Source of the DNA: Planctomycetota bacterium
Lineage (GTDB): Bacteria > Planctomycetota > Phycisphaerae > WQYP01
NCBI GenBank assembly: GCA_021799715.1
Contig: JAJYZY010000024.1
Location: 1-23,729 of the forward strand
DNA length: 23,729 nt
Direction: 5' to 3'
Both the position numbers and the translations under genes were made by a program. The notes beneath the pieces were generated by a model. It was not told the origin of the DNA, searched no databases, and saw only the letters and a program-made list of their open reading frames with translations. Below, one piece after another: positions 7,876 through 15,094 of the stretch. How positions within the stretch are numbered: the stretch's first letter is position 1; each line of letters starts with the position of its first letter.

Positions 7876-8958
7876 TTACAACCCCGCGATGATTGCGTCG
7901 GTTACTTCGCTGCAGGTCGCTTTGCCGCCTAAATCGCCGGTGAGTTTTTCTCCGGCATTGAGCACGGCAAATGTTGCTTTTTCAATGGCCGCGGCTTCTT
8001 TGCTTAAACCAAATGTGTAATTGAGCATCATGGCAACCGTGAGAATGGTGGCCACCGGATTGGCTTTATTCTGACCCGCAATGTCCGGAGCGCTGCCGTG
8101 AATGGGTTCATAAAATGGCACGGCGGATTTTCCCTGGCTGTCCGGTGCGCCCAATGATGCCGACGGCACCAGACCGATGGAACCCGCAAGCATCGACGCT
8201 TCATCGCTTAAAATATCGCCGAAGGTATTTTCCGTAACAATAACATCAAAATCCGATGGCCGTCGCAAAAGCTGCATCGAAGCGTTATCCACGTACATGT
8301 GCTCCAACCGCACGTCCGGATACTGTTTGCCCATAGCCGTGGCCAACTCGCGCCATAATTGGCTCGTGGCCAGGATATTAGCCTTGTCCACGCTGGTTAA
8401 ACGCTTGCGGCGTTTGCGCGCGGTTTCAAAACCGACTTTCAGAATGCGGATGATTTCCTGTTCGCTGTAGGCCAGGGTATCAACCGCCTTGCGGTCCGGA
8501 GCCGCGCCGCTGATGCCCTGCGGCTGGCCATAATACAGCCCGCCGGTAAGCTCACGGATAATCATAATGTCGATGCCGTCTTTGATAAGTTCCATTTTCA
8601 GCGGGCAGCAGCCGGCTAAACCCGGCGGCAGGAGCACATGCCGCAGGTTGGCGAACAACCCTTTGCGCAACTCCAGCAACGCCACACGTTCGGGACGTTG
8701 CTTCTGCGGCAGGGTCTGGTCGCGATCCGGCAGGCCCACGGCACCAAATAAAATGGCGGCATTGCGCTGGCAAATTTCCCGTGTGGCATCAGGCAACGCG
8801 CTGCCGTGCTTATCAATGGCGGCCCAGCCGACATCGGCGAATTCCGCATGAATCGTGTGATTAAATTTTTTAGCCACAACATCCAGCACGCGCATGGAGG
8901 CATCCACAACTTCCACGCCAATTCCATCACCGGGCAACACCGCAATACGCAAATCCAT
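7876..8958 (-). CDS. leuB: 3-isopropylmalate dehydrogenase
   Basis: LeuB oxidises and decarboxylates 3-isopropylmalate to 2-oxoisocaproate with NAD+ in leucine synthesis. The 360-residue length is typical. Family motifs appear in order: LPGDGIG near the N-terminus, LLELRKGLFANLRH carrying substrate-binding arginines, RELTGGLYYGQP, VDKANIL, DNASMQL, ENTFGDILSDEASMLAGSIGLVPSAS, and EPIHGSAPDIAGQNKANP. The start ATG at 8958 gives the canonical short N-terminus. No other leucine gene is adjacent, so leuA and leuCD must lie elsewhere. The gene is convergent with rloB. Confidence 0.95.
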   Translation of the reverse strand: MDLRIAVLPGDGIGVEVVDASMRVLDVVAKKFNHTIHAEFADVGWAAIDKHGSALPDATREICQRNAAILFGAVGLPDRDQTLPQKQRPERVALLELRKGLFANLRHVLLPPGLAGCCPLKMELIKDGIDIMIIRELTGGLYYGQPQGISGAAPDRKAVDTLAYSEQEIIRILKVGFETARKRRKRLTSVDKANILATSQLWRELATAMGKQYPDVRLEHMYVDNASMQLLRRPSDFDVIVTENTFGDILSDEASMLAGSIGLVPSASLGAPDSQGKSAVPFYEPIHGSAPDIAGQNKANPVATILTVAMMLNYTFGLSKEAAAIEKATFAVLNAGEKLTGDLGGKATCSEVTDAIIAGL

Positions 8959-9107
8959 GATTCAACTCCGCAAGCATAAAAGCCACTATTTCAAGACGGG
9001 AAACAGTAATGGGAAATTCTCCGGGAGGCAACTGCCCCGCCGCGCGAATATACATTCCCGCCAGCCCCGATCATTGTTCCCGTTCGCCGACATGTTTCCA
9101 CGGCGGA

Positions 9108-9890
9108 TCACTTTTGCCCATTGAGCTTCGCAAGGGATTGATAATATTGCCGCACCAGCGATTGGTATTGCGGCAGGCTTTGATGGCGCAGGGCATTGAG
9201 AATCATATTGCGTTCGCGCGCCGGCAAATTGCCCCATTGACGTTTATTGGAGATAAACGATTTCAGATCGCCGGGATTCATTACCCCGCCGCCGGGGATA
9301 TAGGAATTCTTCGCCGCCTGGCTTGGAGTCATGGGAGACTTATTGGAGTTATTGGCCTGCTGCATGGACATGGACTGCTGTTCCCGCGATTTATTCTTCT
9401 TTCCGCCCCCGCTTTTTCCCTGCGATTGCTCGGCAATTTTAATTAACTGGTCCAATCGGGCGATGATCTTCTTTTGCACGGCCTGCGTCCCGGCACCGGC
9501 GTCGGCGGCTTTAAGCCGTTGGGCGCTGCTGCCCATGCCCGCGAGCACCGCCTGTAGATCAGCATTAATCTGCTTCTGCGACGGCTGCGATCCCCGGCTG
9601 TTTGCTTTTACCCAGGGCCAGCCCATCATGTTAAATTCGGCTTTCGGACTTAAAACGCCGGATGCCGGCAATTTTTCCGGCTTGGAAGTTTTCCCAATCT
9701 CAGGCTTGCCAATGTGAAATGGCAGAATCAGCGGCTGGTGTGATCCCGCGGAGCCGATATCGCCGGTAAAGGCCTGACTCATCGGAGCAGAGACACCCAT
9801 GACTCCGGCACCCACCAGAGCCGCCAATATGCAATGGAAAAACCGATCTCGCCTGTGTCGGGTAGCTGAATAGTCAAAATCGCTGCGCAT
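9108..9890 (-). CDS. Secreted protein of unknown function with WGNLPAR tail motif
   Basis: This 260-residue protein has a basic N-terminus and a hydrophobic segment (about 20-40, ending near AFTG), consistent with a signal peptide or membrane anchor. The middle is low in complexity, rich in Ser, Gln, Lys and Asn. Near the C-terminus WGNLPARERNMILNALR followed by YQSLVRQYYQSLA resembles a tail I have seen in planctomycete exported proteins of unknown role. I chose ATG 9890 because GAGG at 9899-9902 lies eight bases upstream; a GTG at 9899 would overlap that site. No enzymatic motif is visible, and the function is unknown. Confidence 0.7.
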   Translation of the reverse strand: MRSDFDYSATRHRRDRFFHCILAALVGAGVMGVSAPMSQAFTGDIGSAGSHQPLILPFHIGKPEIGKTSKPEKLPASGVLSPKAEFNMMGWPWVKANSRGSQPSQKQINADLQAVLAGMGSSAQRLKAADAGAGTQAVQKKIIARLDQLIKIAEQSQGKSGGGKKNKSREQQSMSMQQANNSNKSPMTPSQAAKNSYIPGGGVMNPGDLKSFISNKRQWGNLPARERNMILNALRHQSLPQYQSLVRQYYQSLAKLNGQK

Positions 9891-10180
9891 CCGAGACACC
9901 TCACGTCAGGAGTCTGATTATACCCCCTCCAAATGCCTGCGGGAAATTGAGGCACATTTCCCTGCATTACGGTCAGCAAGGTTCGACCCGCGAGTTTATC
10001 GCAGCACATGCCGCGCAGCGGATTAATACCTCTCTGAGAAAGATAAATGCTTGAGACGATGCAAGGGGAATAGGCCCCCCGCATCCCACCGGCCACGCGT
10101 TGAAAGCGTCTGTTTACGCGCAAACTGGCGGTTTTTAGCATGCGAGCGAGCCTGCCAGATGCCATTTCTTACCACAATGG
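9891..10180. other. Intergenic region between divergent units
   Basis: This stretch separates the secreted-protein gene on the minus strand from the BMC operon on the plus strand. The only sizeable open frame here (minus strand, 9779-10165) mostly overlaps the secreted-protein gene and has no recognisable content. The regulatory sites for the BMC operon begin at 10181. Nothing else was identified. Confidence 0.4.
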
Positions 10181-10209
10181 TTGCAAAAGATTCCAAAATG
10201 TTTTAGAAT
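10181..10209 (+). promoter_or_regulatory. Predicted sigma-70-type promoter of the BMC operon
   Basis: TTGCAA (10181-10186) and TAGAAT (10204-10209) are separated by exactly 17 bp; the -10 matches the consensus at five of six positions. The predicted start lies about 30 bp before the pduL ATG at 10250. It is the only strong promoter-like sequence I found ahead of the operon. Confidence 0.55.
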
Positions 10210-10213
10210 CTTT
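10186..10213. promoter_or_regulatory. 28-bp palindrome overlapping the promoter, candidate operator
   Basis: AAAGATTC (10186-10193) pairs with GAATCTTT (10206-10213), and inside these AAAA pairs with TTTT. This gives 13-bp arms with one mismatch around a 2-bp centre. The palindrome covers the spacer and the whole -10 box, so a bound repressor would block the promoter. The DeoR-family protein at the end of the operon is the obvious candidate ligand, which is inference. Confidence 0.5.
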
Positions 10214-10249
10214 CATAACTTGCCGATGATGGCTTCAGGAGGCATTGTT

Positions 10250-10945
10250 ATGGCTGAATCTGGTTCCGCAGTTTTGGATCGGAAAACGGTCGAAAATCTT
10301 GTTCGCGAGTCATTGCGTCAGCGTTTGGCCAGCGAGGGCCGGGTGATCAGGCCTTCCAGCCACAATGGCGGGCCCAATCCGCTGGTGGTGAATGTTTCAG
10401 CCCGACACATGCACGTATCCCAGGAGGCATTGGATGTTCTATTTGGGCCGGGATCCAAACTTACCAAGCTCAAAGATCTGTATCAGGAAGGCGAATTCGC
10501 CAGTGAACAATTGGTCAATATTATCGGCCCGCGCAACCGAATGATTCCAAGCGTTCGCATATTGGGGCCGGTGCGCAACTACACGCAAATTGAACTTAGC
10601 TACACCGACGGCATATTTATGGGTATTGATTTACCGCTGCGCATCAGCGGCGATCATCAGGACACGCCGGGCATGGTGGTGGTGGGACCGTATGGCGCGT
10701 TGAATATGAAAAACGGAGTAATCCGGGCAATGCGGCATGTTCACATGAATAACGCGGACATGGCGCATTATGGAGTAAAAGACGGCGATATGATGAAACT
10801 GGCCGTCCATGGGCCTTGCGGCGTGGTGTTTGACAACCTGCGCGTGCGCCAGCACCCCAAGGTGCGGCTGGAAGTTCACATTGATACCGATGAAGGCAAC
10901 GCGTGTGATCTGGAATCAGCCACGCGAATCGAATTAATCCGCTGA
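10250..10945 (+). CDS. pduL: PduL-type phosphate acyltransferase with encapsulation peptide
   Basis: PduL transfers the acyl group from acyl-CoA to phosphate, regenerating CoA inside the microcompartment. This copy has 231 residues. Residues 9-27 (LDRKTVENLVRESLRQRLA) form an amphipathic helix typical of encapsulation peptides. Metal ligands of the PduL fold are visible: His53 and His55 in SARHMH, His163 and His165 in RHVHM, and His210 in EVHIDTDEGN. AGGAGG at 10237-10242 fixes the ATG at 10250; the frame is open further upstream, but that would run back into the promoter. In PVM compartments the substrate is thought to be lactyl-CoA. It is the first gene of the operon, 46 bp before a shell gene. 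Confidence 0.93.
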   Translation: MAESGSAVLDRKTVENLVRESLRQRLASEGRVIRPSSHNGGPNPLVVNVSARHMHVSQEALDVLFGPGSKLTKLKDLYQEGEFASEQLVNIIGPRNRMIPSVRILGPVRNYTQIELSYTDGIFMGIDLPLRISGDHQDTPGMVVVGPYGALNMKNGVIRAMRHVHMNNADMAHYGVKDGDMMKLAVHGPCGVVFDNLRVRQHPKVRLEVHIDTDEGNACDLESATRIELIR

Positions 10946-10991
10946 CACGACCGGCGGTGGAAGTACTGGTAGAATTTTTTAGGAGTCTTTT

Positions 10992-11288
10992 ATGGCACAG
11001 GCATTAGGCATGATTGAAACCCGCGGACTGGTATCGCTGATTGAAGCCAGCGATGCCGCACTGAAATCCGCCAGTGTACAGATGATCGGCTGGGACAAAA
11101 TTGGTTCCGGCATCGTCACCACATTTATTGTCGGCGATGTCGGAGCGGTGAAATCCGCCGTGGACGCCGCCGCGGAAGCCGCCGGAAAAGTTGGCGAAGT
11201 GCTCGCCGTGCACGTTATTGCCCGGCCGCATGAGGATTTGGTCAATGTATTGCCGAAGGCTAAGGCCGCACCGGCGGCGAAGAAATAA
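10992..11288 (+). CDS. BMC-H shell protein 1
   Basis: This 98-residue single BMC-domain protein belongs to the PduA/EutM hexamer family that tiles the facets of the microcompartment shell. It starts with the standard [19 protein letters not shown] strand-helix and has the pore segment KIGSGIVT followed by [13 protein letters not shown]. The pore loop reads GSG, as in PduA. A short Ala/Lys-rich extension ([11 protein letters not shown]) follows the domain, longer than in the other two shell proteins here. The ribosome-binding site is AGGAG at 10981-10985, preceded by a T-tract shared with the other shell genes. A 144-bp gap follows. Confidence 0.95.
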   Translation: MAQALGMIETRGLVSLIEASDAALKSASVQMIGWDKIGSGIVTTFIVGDVGAVKSAVDAAAEAAGKVGEVLAVHVIARPHEDLVNVLPKAKAAPAAKK

Positions 11289-11432
11289 CGCCGAAGAACC
11301 GTTGTTGCGCGGTGAACACAAGGCGGCGGATCGCGTTGAACGTGCAAGCGCGCACGCCCGGCGGCCGGAATTCGGCGGCGTGGCCGAAGTATTTGAATAA
11401 ATTCAGGATAAAACTTTTTAGGAGCCAATATT

Positions 11433-11696
11433 ATGTCACATGCACTTGGATTAATTGAAACGAAGGGCCAGACGGGCATTGTGGAAGCCACAGATGCCAT
11501 GCTGAAAGCCGCGAATGTATCGCTGGTGAAAACCATACAGATCGGCGGAGCTTACGTGACGGTTATTGTTAAAGGGGATGTCGGATCGGTGAAGGCGGCG
11601 GTCGAAGCCGGCGCGGCGGCAGCCCAGAAGACCGGCGAGCTGATTGCATCGCATGTCATCGCCCGGCCAACCGAAGGTCTGATGGAAAACTTCTGA
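11433..11696 (+). CDS. BMC-H shell protein 2
   Basis: This 87-residue single BMC-domain shell protein begins [21 protein letters not shown]. Its predicted pore loop is IGGA ([18 protein letters not shown]), unlike the GSG of shell protein 1, so the hexamer pore would be smaller in side-chain bulk and uncharged. The rest of the sequence is closely related to the other two, suggesting duplication. The start at 11433 has AGGAG at 11420-11424 behind a T-tract. A kinase gene follows after 128 bp. Confidence 0.95.
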   Translation: MSHALGLIETKGQTGIVEATDAMLKAANVSLVKTIQIGGAYVTVIVKGDVGSVKAAVEAGAAAAQKTGELIASHVIARPTEGLMENF

Positions 11697-11773
11697 TCGC
11701 GGATGATTCGGCGGTACCGCCCGGACGGCCCACGATCGCAGGCATCCGGCAAGCAGTAGGCTATTGAGCGCGC

Positions 11774-11797
11774 GGCGGCACCAAAATATAAGCCGCC
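11774..11797 (+). other. Short intercistronic hairpin before the kinase gene
   Basis: GGCGGC (11774-11779) pairs with GCCGCC (11792-11797) around a 12-nt AT-rich loop. It lies 27 bp before the kinase ATG, which has only a weak ribosome-binding site. It may tune translation or protect mRNA ends; there is no T-tract to make it a terminator. Confidence 0.4.
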
Positions 11798-11824
11798 CCG
11801 CTGGAAGTTGTTTTTGGATTTTGC

Positions 11825-13033
11825 ATGATTGTTCTCGTTGCCAATCTGGGTTCCACGAGCTTTAAATATAAGCTCTTTGCCATGACCGCGGATGAGCGCG
11901 TTCTGGCGGAAGGCGCTGCGGATCGCATCGGCCTGTCGGAAAGCGCATGGACATTTACACCCGCGGGCAAGCCCAAGGTTTCCGGCAATGCAACATTACC
12001 TGATCATGGCGCAGCGATTGAATTGCACTTGCGTGAATTGGTGCGGGCAAACGTGATTCACGATATGCGGGACGTTCAAGCCATCGGGTTTAAGGCGGTG
12101 CATGGCGGACCCTTGGAAGTGGTTCAGGTGGACGATCAGGTTCTGGCGGTAATGCAGGAATTTGCCGATGTGGCACCCGCGCACAATCCTCCCTATATCG
12201 CGGCCATGCGGGCATTTGCCCAACGTCTGCCGGGCATACCGCAGGTAGCCGCCTTTGAAACAGCTTTTCATCAGAGTATTCCCCTGCATCGGCAGGCTTA
12301 TGCGATTCCGTATGAATGGACGGAAAAATTGGGAATCCGGCGGTATGGCTTTCATGGCGCATCGCATCGTTACATTGCCACGCGCATGATGGAACTGAAT
12401 CCTGCGGCCCGCAAAATCATTTCCGTGCATCTGGGCGGGTCAAGCAGCGTTAATGCCACGTTGAATGGCAAAAGCTTGGCCAACAGCTTTGGCATGACCG
12501 CGCAAACCGGCCTGCCGCAGGCGTCGCGCTGTGGGGATTTTGACACTTTTGCGTTGCTCAAGCTGCTGCAAGCCGGGCTGACACTTGATGAAATCTGGAA
12601 AAAATTGGGAAAAGAGGGCGGCCTGCTGGGAGTCAGCGGCGTGAGTTCCGATTGCCGCGATGTGCAGCAAGCCGCCGCGCAGGGAAATAAACGGGCGCAA
12701 TTAGCGCTGGATATTTTTGTGGAATCAGTCCGGCAATATATCGGCTCGTATCTTGCGGTTCTTAACGGAGCCGATGCAATTGTGTTTACCGGCGGTATCG
12801 GGCAGAACGCCGATAATATTCGACATCGCATTATTTCCAATATGCAATATGCCGGCATTGAACTTGATGAAGAAAAAAATCGGCATGCCAAAGGGGAATG
12901 CCGCATTGATGGCGGCGGCAAAGTGCAGATATGGGTGCTGCCGACAAACGAAGAATTAATTGTGGCCCGCCAGACCGTGCGGGCCTTGCAGACCAACAAT
13001 CGAAATGCCGTGACCGCAAGTAGCGCCGGCTGA
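11825..13033 (+). CDS. ackA: Acetate-kinase-family acyl phosphate kinase
   Basis: This 402-residue member of the ASKHA kinase superfamily transfers phosphate from an acyl phosphate to ADP. Recognisable elements are VANLGSTSFKYKL (phosphate-binding start, normally NxGSSSxKF), RYGFHGASHRYI with the conserved His, VHLGGSSSVNA, and FTGGIGQNADNIR in the ATPase fold. The usual TRSGDxDP segment reads SRCGDFDTF here, hinting at altered acyl specificity. In the PVM pathway it would make lactate and ATP from lactyl-phosphate; acetate or propionate is also possible. It has no encapsulation-type helix, so it may act outside the shell. The ribosome-binding site is weak. Confidence 0.9.
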   Translation: MIVLVANLGSTSFKYKLFAMTADERVLAEGAADRIGLSESAWTFTPAGKPKVSGNATLPDHGAAIELHLRELVRANVIHDMRDVQAIGFKAVHGGPLEVVQVDDQVLAVMQEFADVAPAHNPPYIAAMRAFAQRLPGIPQVAAFETAFHQSIPLHRQAYAIPYEWTEKLGIRRYGFHGASHRYIATRMMELNPAARKIISVHLGGSSSVNATLNGKSLANSFGMTAQTGLPQASRCGDFDTFALLKLLQAGLTLDEIWKKLGKEGGLLGVSGVSSDCRDVQQAAAQGNKRAQLALDIFVESVRQYIGSYLAVLNGADAIVFTGGIGQNADNIRHRIISNMQYAGIELDEEKNRHAKGECRIDGGGKVQIWVLPTNEELIVARQTVRALQTNNRNAVTASSAG

Positions 13034-13065
13034 AAAATCTGGGTGGTTTTTTTAGGAGTCCAACA

Positions 13066-13329
13066 ATGTCACAACAAGCAATCGGCATGATTGAAGCCAA
13101 GGGCCTTATCGCCGCCATTGAAGCGGCGGATGCCGCACTGAAGGCCGCGAATGTGCAGTATGTCGGGCAACAACGTGTGGGTAATGCACTGGTTGCCATA
13201 ACGTTCACCGGTGACGTGTCGGCGGTGAAAGCAGCGGTTGAAGCCGGTGCGGCCGCCGGAGCCAAATTAGGGCAAATCGTGGCAACTTCCGTGATTGCCC
13301 GTCCGCATGAAGAGACTGTGAAGGCCTGA
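13066..13329 (+). CDS. BMC-H shell protein 3
   Basis: This 87-residue single BMC-domain shell protein begins SQQAIGMIEAKGLIAAIEAADA. The predicted pore segment is RVGNALVAITFTGDVSAV, so the loop reads GNA and would place an Asn at the pore, different from shell proteins 1 and 2. The gene starts 32 bp after the kinase stop, with AGGAG at 13054-13058 behind a run of seven T. It is the last gene before the hairpin-rich gap. Confidence 0.95.
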   Translation: MSQQAIGMIEAKGLIAAIEAADAALKAANVQYVGQQRVGNALVAITFTGDVSAVKAAVEAGAAAGAKLGQIVATSVIARPHEETVKA

Positions 13330-13404
13330 TGCGCCGCCCGCTGGAATACTAATTTGGAATTTGAGATTTGAAATTTCAGGTTTCAGATTTGCGATTCGAT
13401 GCTG

Positions 13405-13440
13405 ACAATTTGAAATTTCAGATATGAAATTTCAGATTGT
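13405..13440 (+). repeat. Hairpin A, 16-bp stem with GATA loop
   Basis: The arm at 13405-13420 (ACAATTTGAAATTTCA) pairs with 13425-13440 along its whole length with one G-T wobble, leaving a four-base loop. No T-tract follows, so it is not a standard terminator. Confidence 0.6.
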
Positions 13441-13460
13441 TCCGCTGCGGGTATGACGAT

Positions 13461-13493
13461 TCAGGATTTCCGACTGGATAGTGGAAATCATGA
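13461..13493 (+). repeat. Hairpin B, 11-bp arms with one mismatch
   Basis: TCAGGATTTCC (13461-13471) pairs with GGAAATCATGA (13483-13493) apart from one mismatch, around an 11-nt loop. It lies midway between hairpins A and C. Confidence 0.5.
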
Positions 13494-13507
13494 ATTGCGA
13501 TTTTAAG

Positions 13508-13545
13508 ATTTGAAACGGTGGAATTCCTGTTCCACAGTTTCAAAT
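13508..13545 (+). repeat. Hairpin C, 16-bp arms with one mismatch
   Basis: ATTTGAAACGGTGGAA (13508-13523) pairs with 13530-13545 with a single G-A mismatch and a six-base loop. It is the strongest of the three and lies 91 bp before the dehydrogenase start codon. Confidence 0.65.
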
Positions 13546-13636
13546 GTGAGCTTCGGCAGTCGCCAACATTGGATTCACCGCGAGCGTATGTGGCGCGCGT
13601 TAAGAGGAACATCCCGTTTACGGGAGGTCAACAGTT

Positions 13637-15040
13637 ATGGATCAATCCACACTTGTAGAATCGGTCGTTCGCGAAGTTTTGCAGCGGCTGGGCACAACCG
13701 GTGGCGGCAAACCGGCAGCCGGCGGCGGCAATGGCATATTCAAAACCGCCGGCGACGCGGTGGAGGCCGCCGCGAATGCGCAAAGGCAACTGGCGCAAGC
13801 GGGTATGGAAGTCCGGGACGGAATATGCAAGCTCATTAAGAAGCTTGCGGTACAGCATGCCGATGCCTGGGGCCGCATGGAACTTGACGAAACGAAGGTT
13901 GGTCGGCTGGATCATAAGATCGCCAAGCTGCATCTGCTGACCAAAGTGCCGGGGGTGGAATTTATCCGCACGGCGGCACACAGCGGTGACAACGGCATAT
14001 CACTGGATGAAATGGCACCCTGGGGCGTCATTGGCGTGGTAACACCGGTAACGCACTCCGTGCCGACCCTCAGTGCCAACGCGATTAATATGATTGCCGC
14101 CGGCAATGCGCTGGTGGCCAATGCCCATCCTTCCGGTCATCGCAGCGCCGCTGAGGCGGTACGCGCATACAACCGCCGGATTGTCGAGCAATTTGGAATT
14201 GACAATTTAATATGCGTCATTGATCCGCCCACGCTGGAATCAGCCAATGCGCTATTTGAACATCCGGATGTGGCGCTGCTGGTGATTACCGGCGGACCGG
14301 CGGTGGCACGGGCGGCCCTGGCGCAGAAAAAGCGGGCTGTGGTGGGCGGACCGGGAAATCCACCTGTTGTGGTTGATGAATCCGCGGATTTGGACCGCGC
14401 GGCCCGTTCGATTATTACCGGCGCGGGGTTTGATAACAATCTGCTGTGCATTGGTGAAAAGGAAGTTTTTGTCGTTGACAGCGTGTTTGACAAGATGATC
14501 GACGCCATGAGCAGGGCGGGGGCGGTGCGGCTGAACAGTTCGCAAATTGAGCAGCTCACGAAAAAAGCGTTCAGTTGGAAGGATGATCATTACGCGGTCA
14601 ACAAGGAACTGGTGGGCAAGAGCTGCCCGGTTCTGGCCCAGGCTGCCGGAATGCAATGCGGTGATCAGGTCGAGCTGCTGTTTGGTGAAACCGATGAGAA
14701 CAATCCATTTGTAGCCGAAGAGCAGATGATGCCGTTTGTGCCGTTCGTCCGGGCTCGCAATTTCAACCACGCACTGGAATTGGCGGTTAAATATGAACAC
14801 GGTTTCGGTCATACCGGCATTATTCATTCCAATAACCTCGCCAATATCACGCGCATGGGGCGGGTGATGAATACGACATTGTTTGCCGTCAATGGACCAA
14901 GCACCGCAACGCTGGGCATACAGGGCGAAGGCTATCCAAGTTATACCATCGCCACACCCACGGGTGAGGGCGTAACCAATCCACTGACGTTTACGCGATT
15001 TCGTCGCATGACCATCAGCGGCGCGCTGCATGTGGTTTGA
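13637..15040 (+). CDS. pduP: CoA-acylating aldehyde dehydrogenase, PduP/EutE-like, BMC cargo
   Basis: This 467-residue enzyme oxidises an aldehyde to acyl-CoA with NAD+ and CoA inside the compartment. The N-terminal helix DQSTLVESVVREVLQRLG followed by a Gly/Pro linker is a typical encapsulation peptide. The catalytic Cys271 lies in DNNLLCIGEKE, and GGPGNPPVVVDESADL is the conserved cofactor region upstream of it. PWGVIGVVTPVTHSVPTL also fits the PduP/EutE branch of the ALDH superfamily. In the PVM pathway the substrate would be L-lactaldehyde. GGAGG at 13623-13627 supports the ATG at 13637. The gene follows the hairpin-rich gap, which could set its expression apart from the shell genes. Confidence 0.93.
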   Translation: MDQSTLVESVVREVLQRLGTTGGGKPAAGGGNGIFKTAGDAVEAAANAQRQLAQAGMEVRDGICKLIKKLAVQHADAWGRMELDETKVGRLDHKIAKLHLLTKVPGVEFIRTAAHSGDNGISLDEMAPWGVIGVVTPVTHSVPTLSANAINMIAAGNALVANAHPSGHRSAAEAVRAYNRRIVEQFGIDNLICVIDPPTLESANALFEHPDVALLVITGGPAVARAALAQKKRAVVGGPGNPPVVVDESADLDRAARSIITGAGFDNNLLCIGEKEVFVVDSVFDKMIDAMSRAGAVRLNSSQIEQLTKKAFSWKDDHYAVNKELVGKSCPVLAQAAGMQCGDQVELLFGETDENNPFVAEEQMMPFVPFVRARNFNHALELAVKYEHGFGHTGIIHSNNLANITRMGRVMNTTLFAVNGPSTATLGIQGEGYPSYTIATPTGEGVTNPLTFTRFRRMTISGALHVV

Positions 15041-15046
15041 AATATG

Positions 15047-15076
15047 TTCCGGCGATAGTCGGAAAAACCGCCGGAA
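15047..15076 (+). other. Intercistronic hairpin, perfect 8-bp stem
   Basis: TTCCGGCG (15047-15054) is matched exactly by CGCCGGAA (15069-15076) with a 14-nt loop. It occupies the gap just after the dehydrogenase stop and eight bases before the AGGAG of the next gene. It could stabilise the upstream message; there is no T-tract. Confidence 0.45.
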
Positions 15077-15094
15077 TGGCAACAGGAGTTTATT

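Larger units (their letters stand above)
13330..13636. other. AT-rich hairpin-dense intergenic region in the BMC operon
   Basis: This 307-bp gap lies between the third shell gene and the aldehyde dehydrogenase gene. It has no gene, but holds three copies of GAAATTTCAG (13370-13379, 13412-13421, 13426-13435) and three successive imperfect hairpins listed separately. Its AT content contrasts with the flanking genes. It could be an RNA processing or stability region, a promoter region for the distal genes, or an inserted repeat. Confidence 0.6.

Noticed and set aside
9779..10165. 128-codon minus-strand frame upstream of pduL
   Set aside because: It mostly overlaps the secreted-protein gene in another frame and shows no recognisable content.
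12370..12999. 209-codon minus-strand frame inside the kinase gene
   Set aside because: It is Ser/Pro/Arg-rich antisense translation of a clear kinase and has no domain signature.
13405..13545. The three hairpins as intrinsic terminators or a CRISPR array
   Set aside because: No T-tract follows any stem, and there is no regular repeat-spacer spacing; the operon clearly continues downstream.
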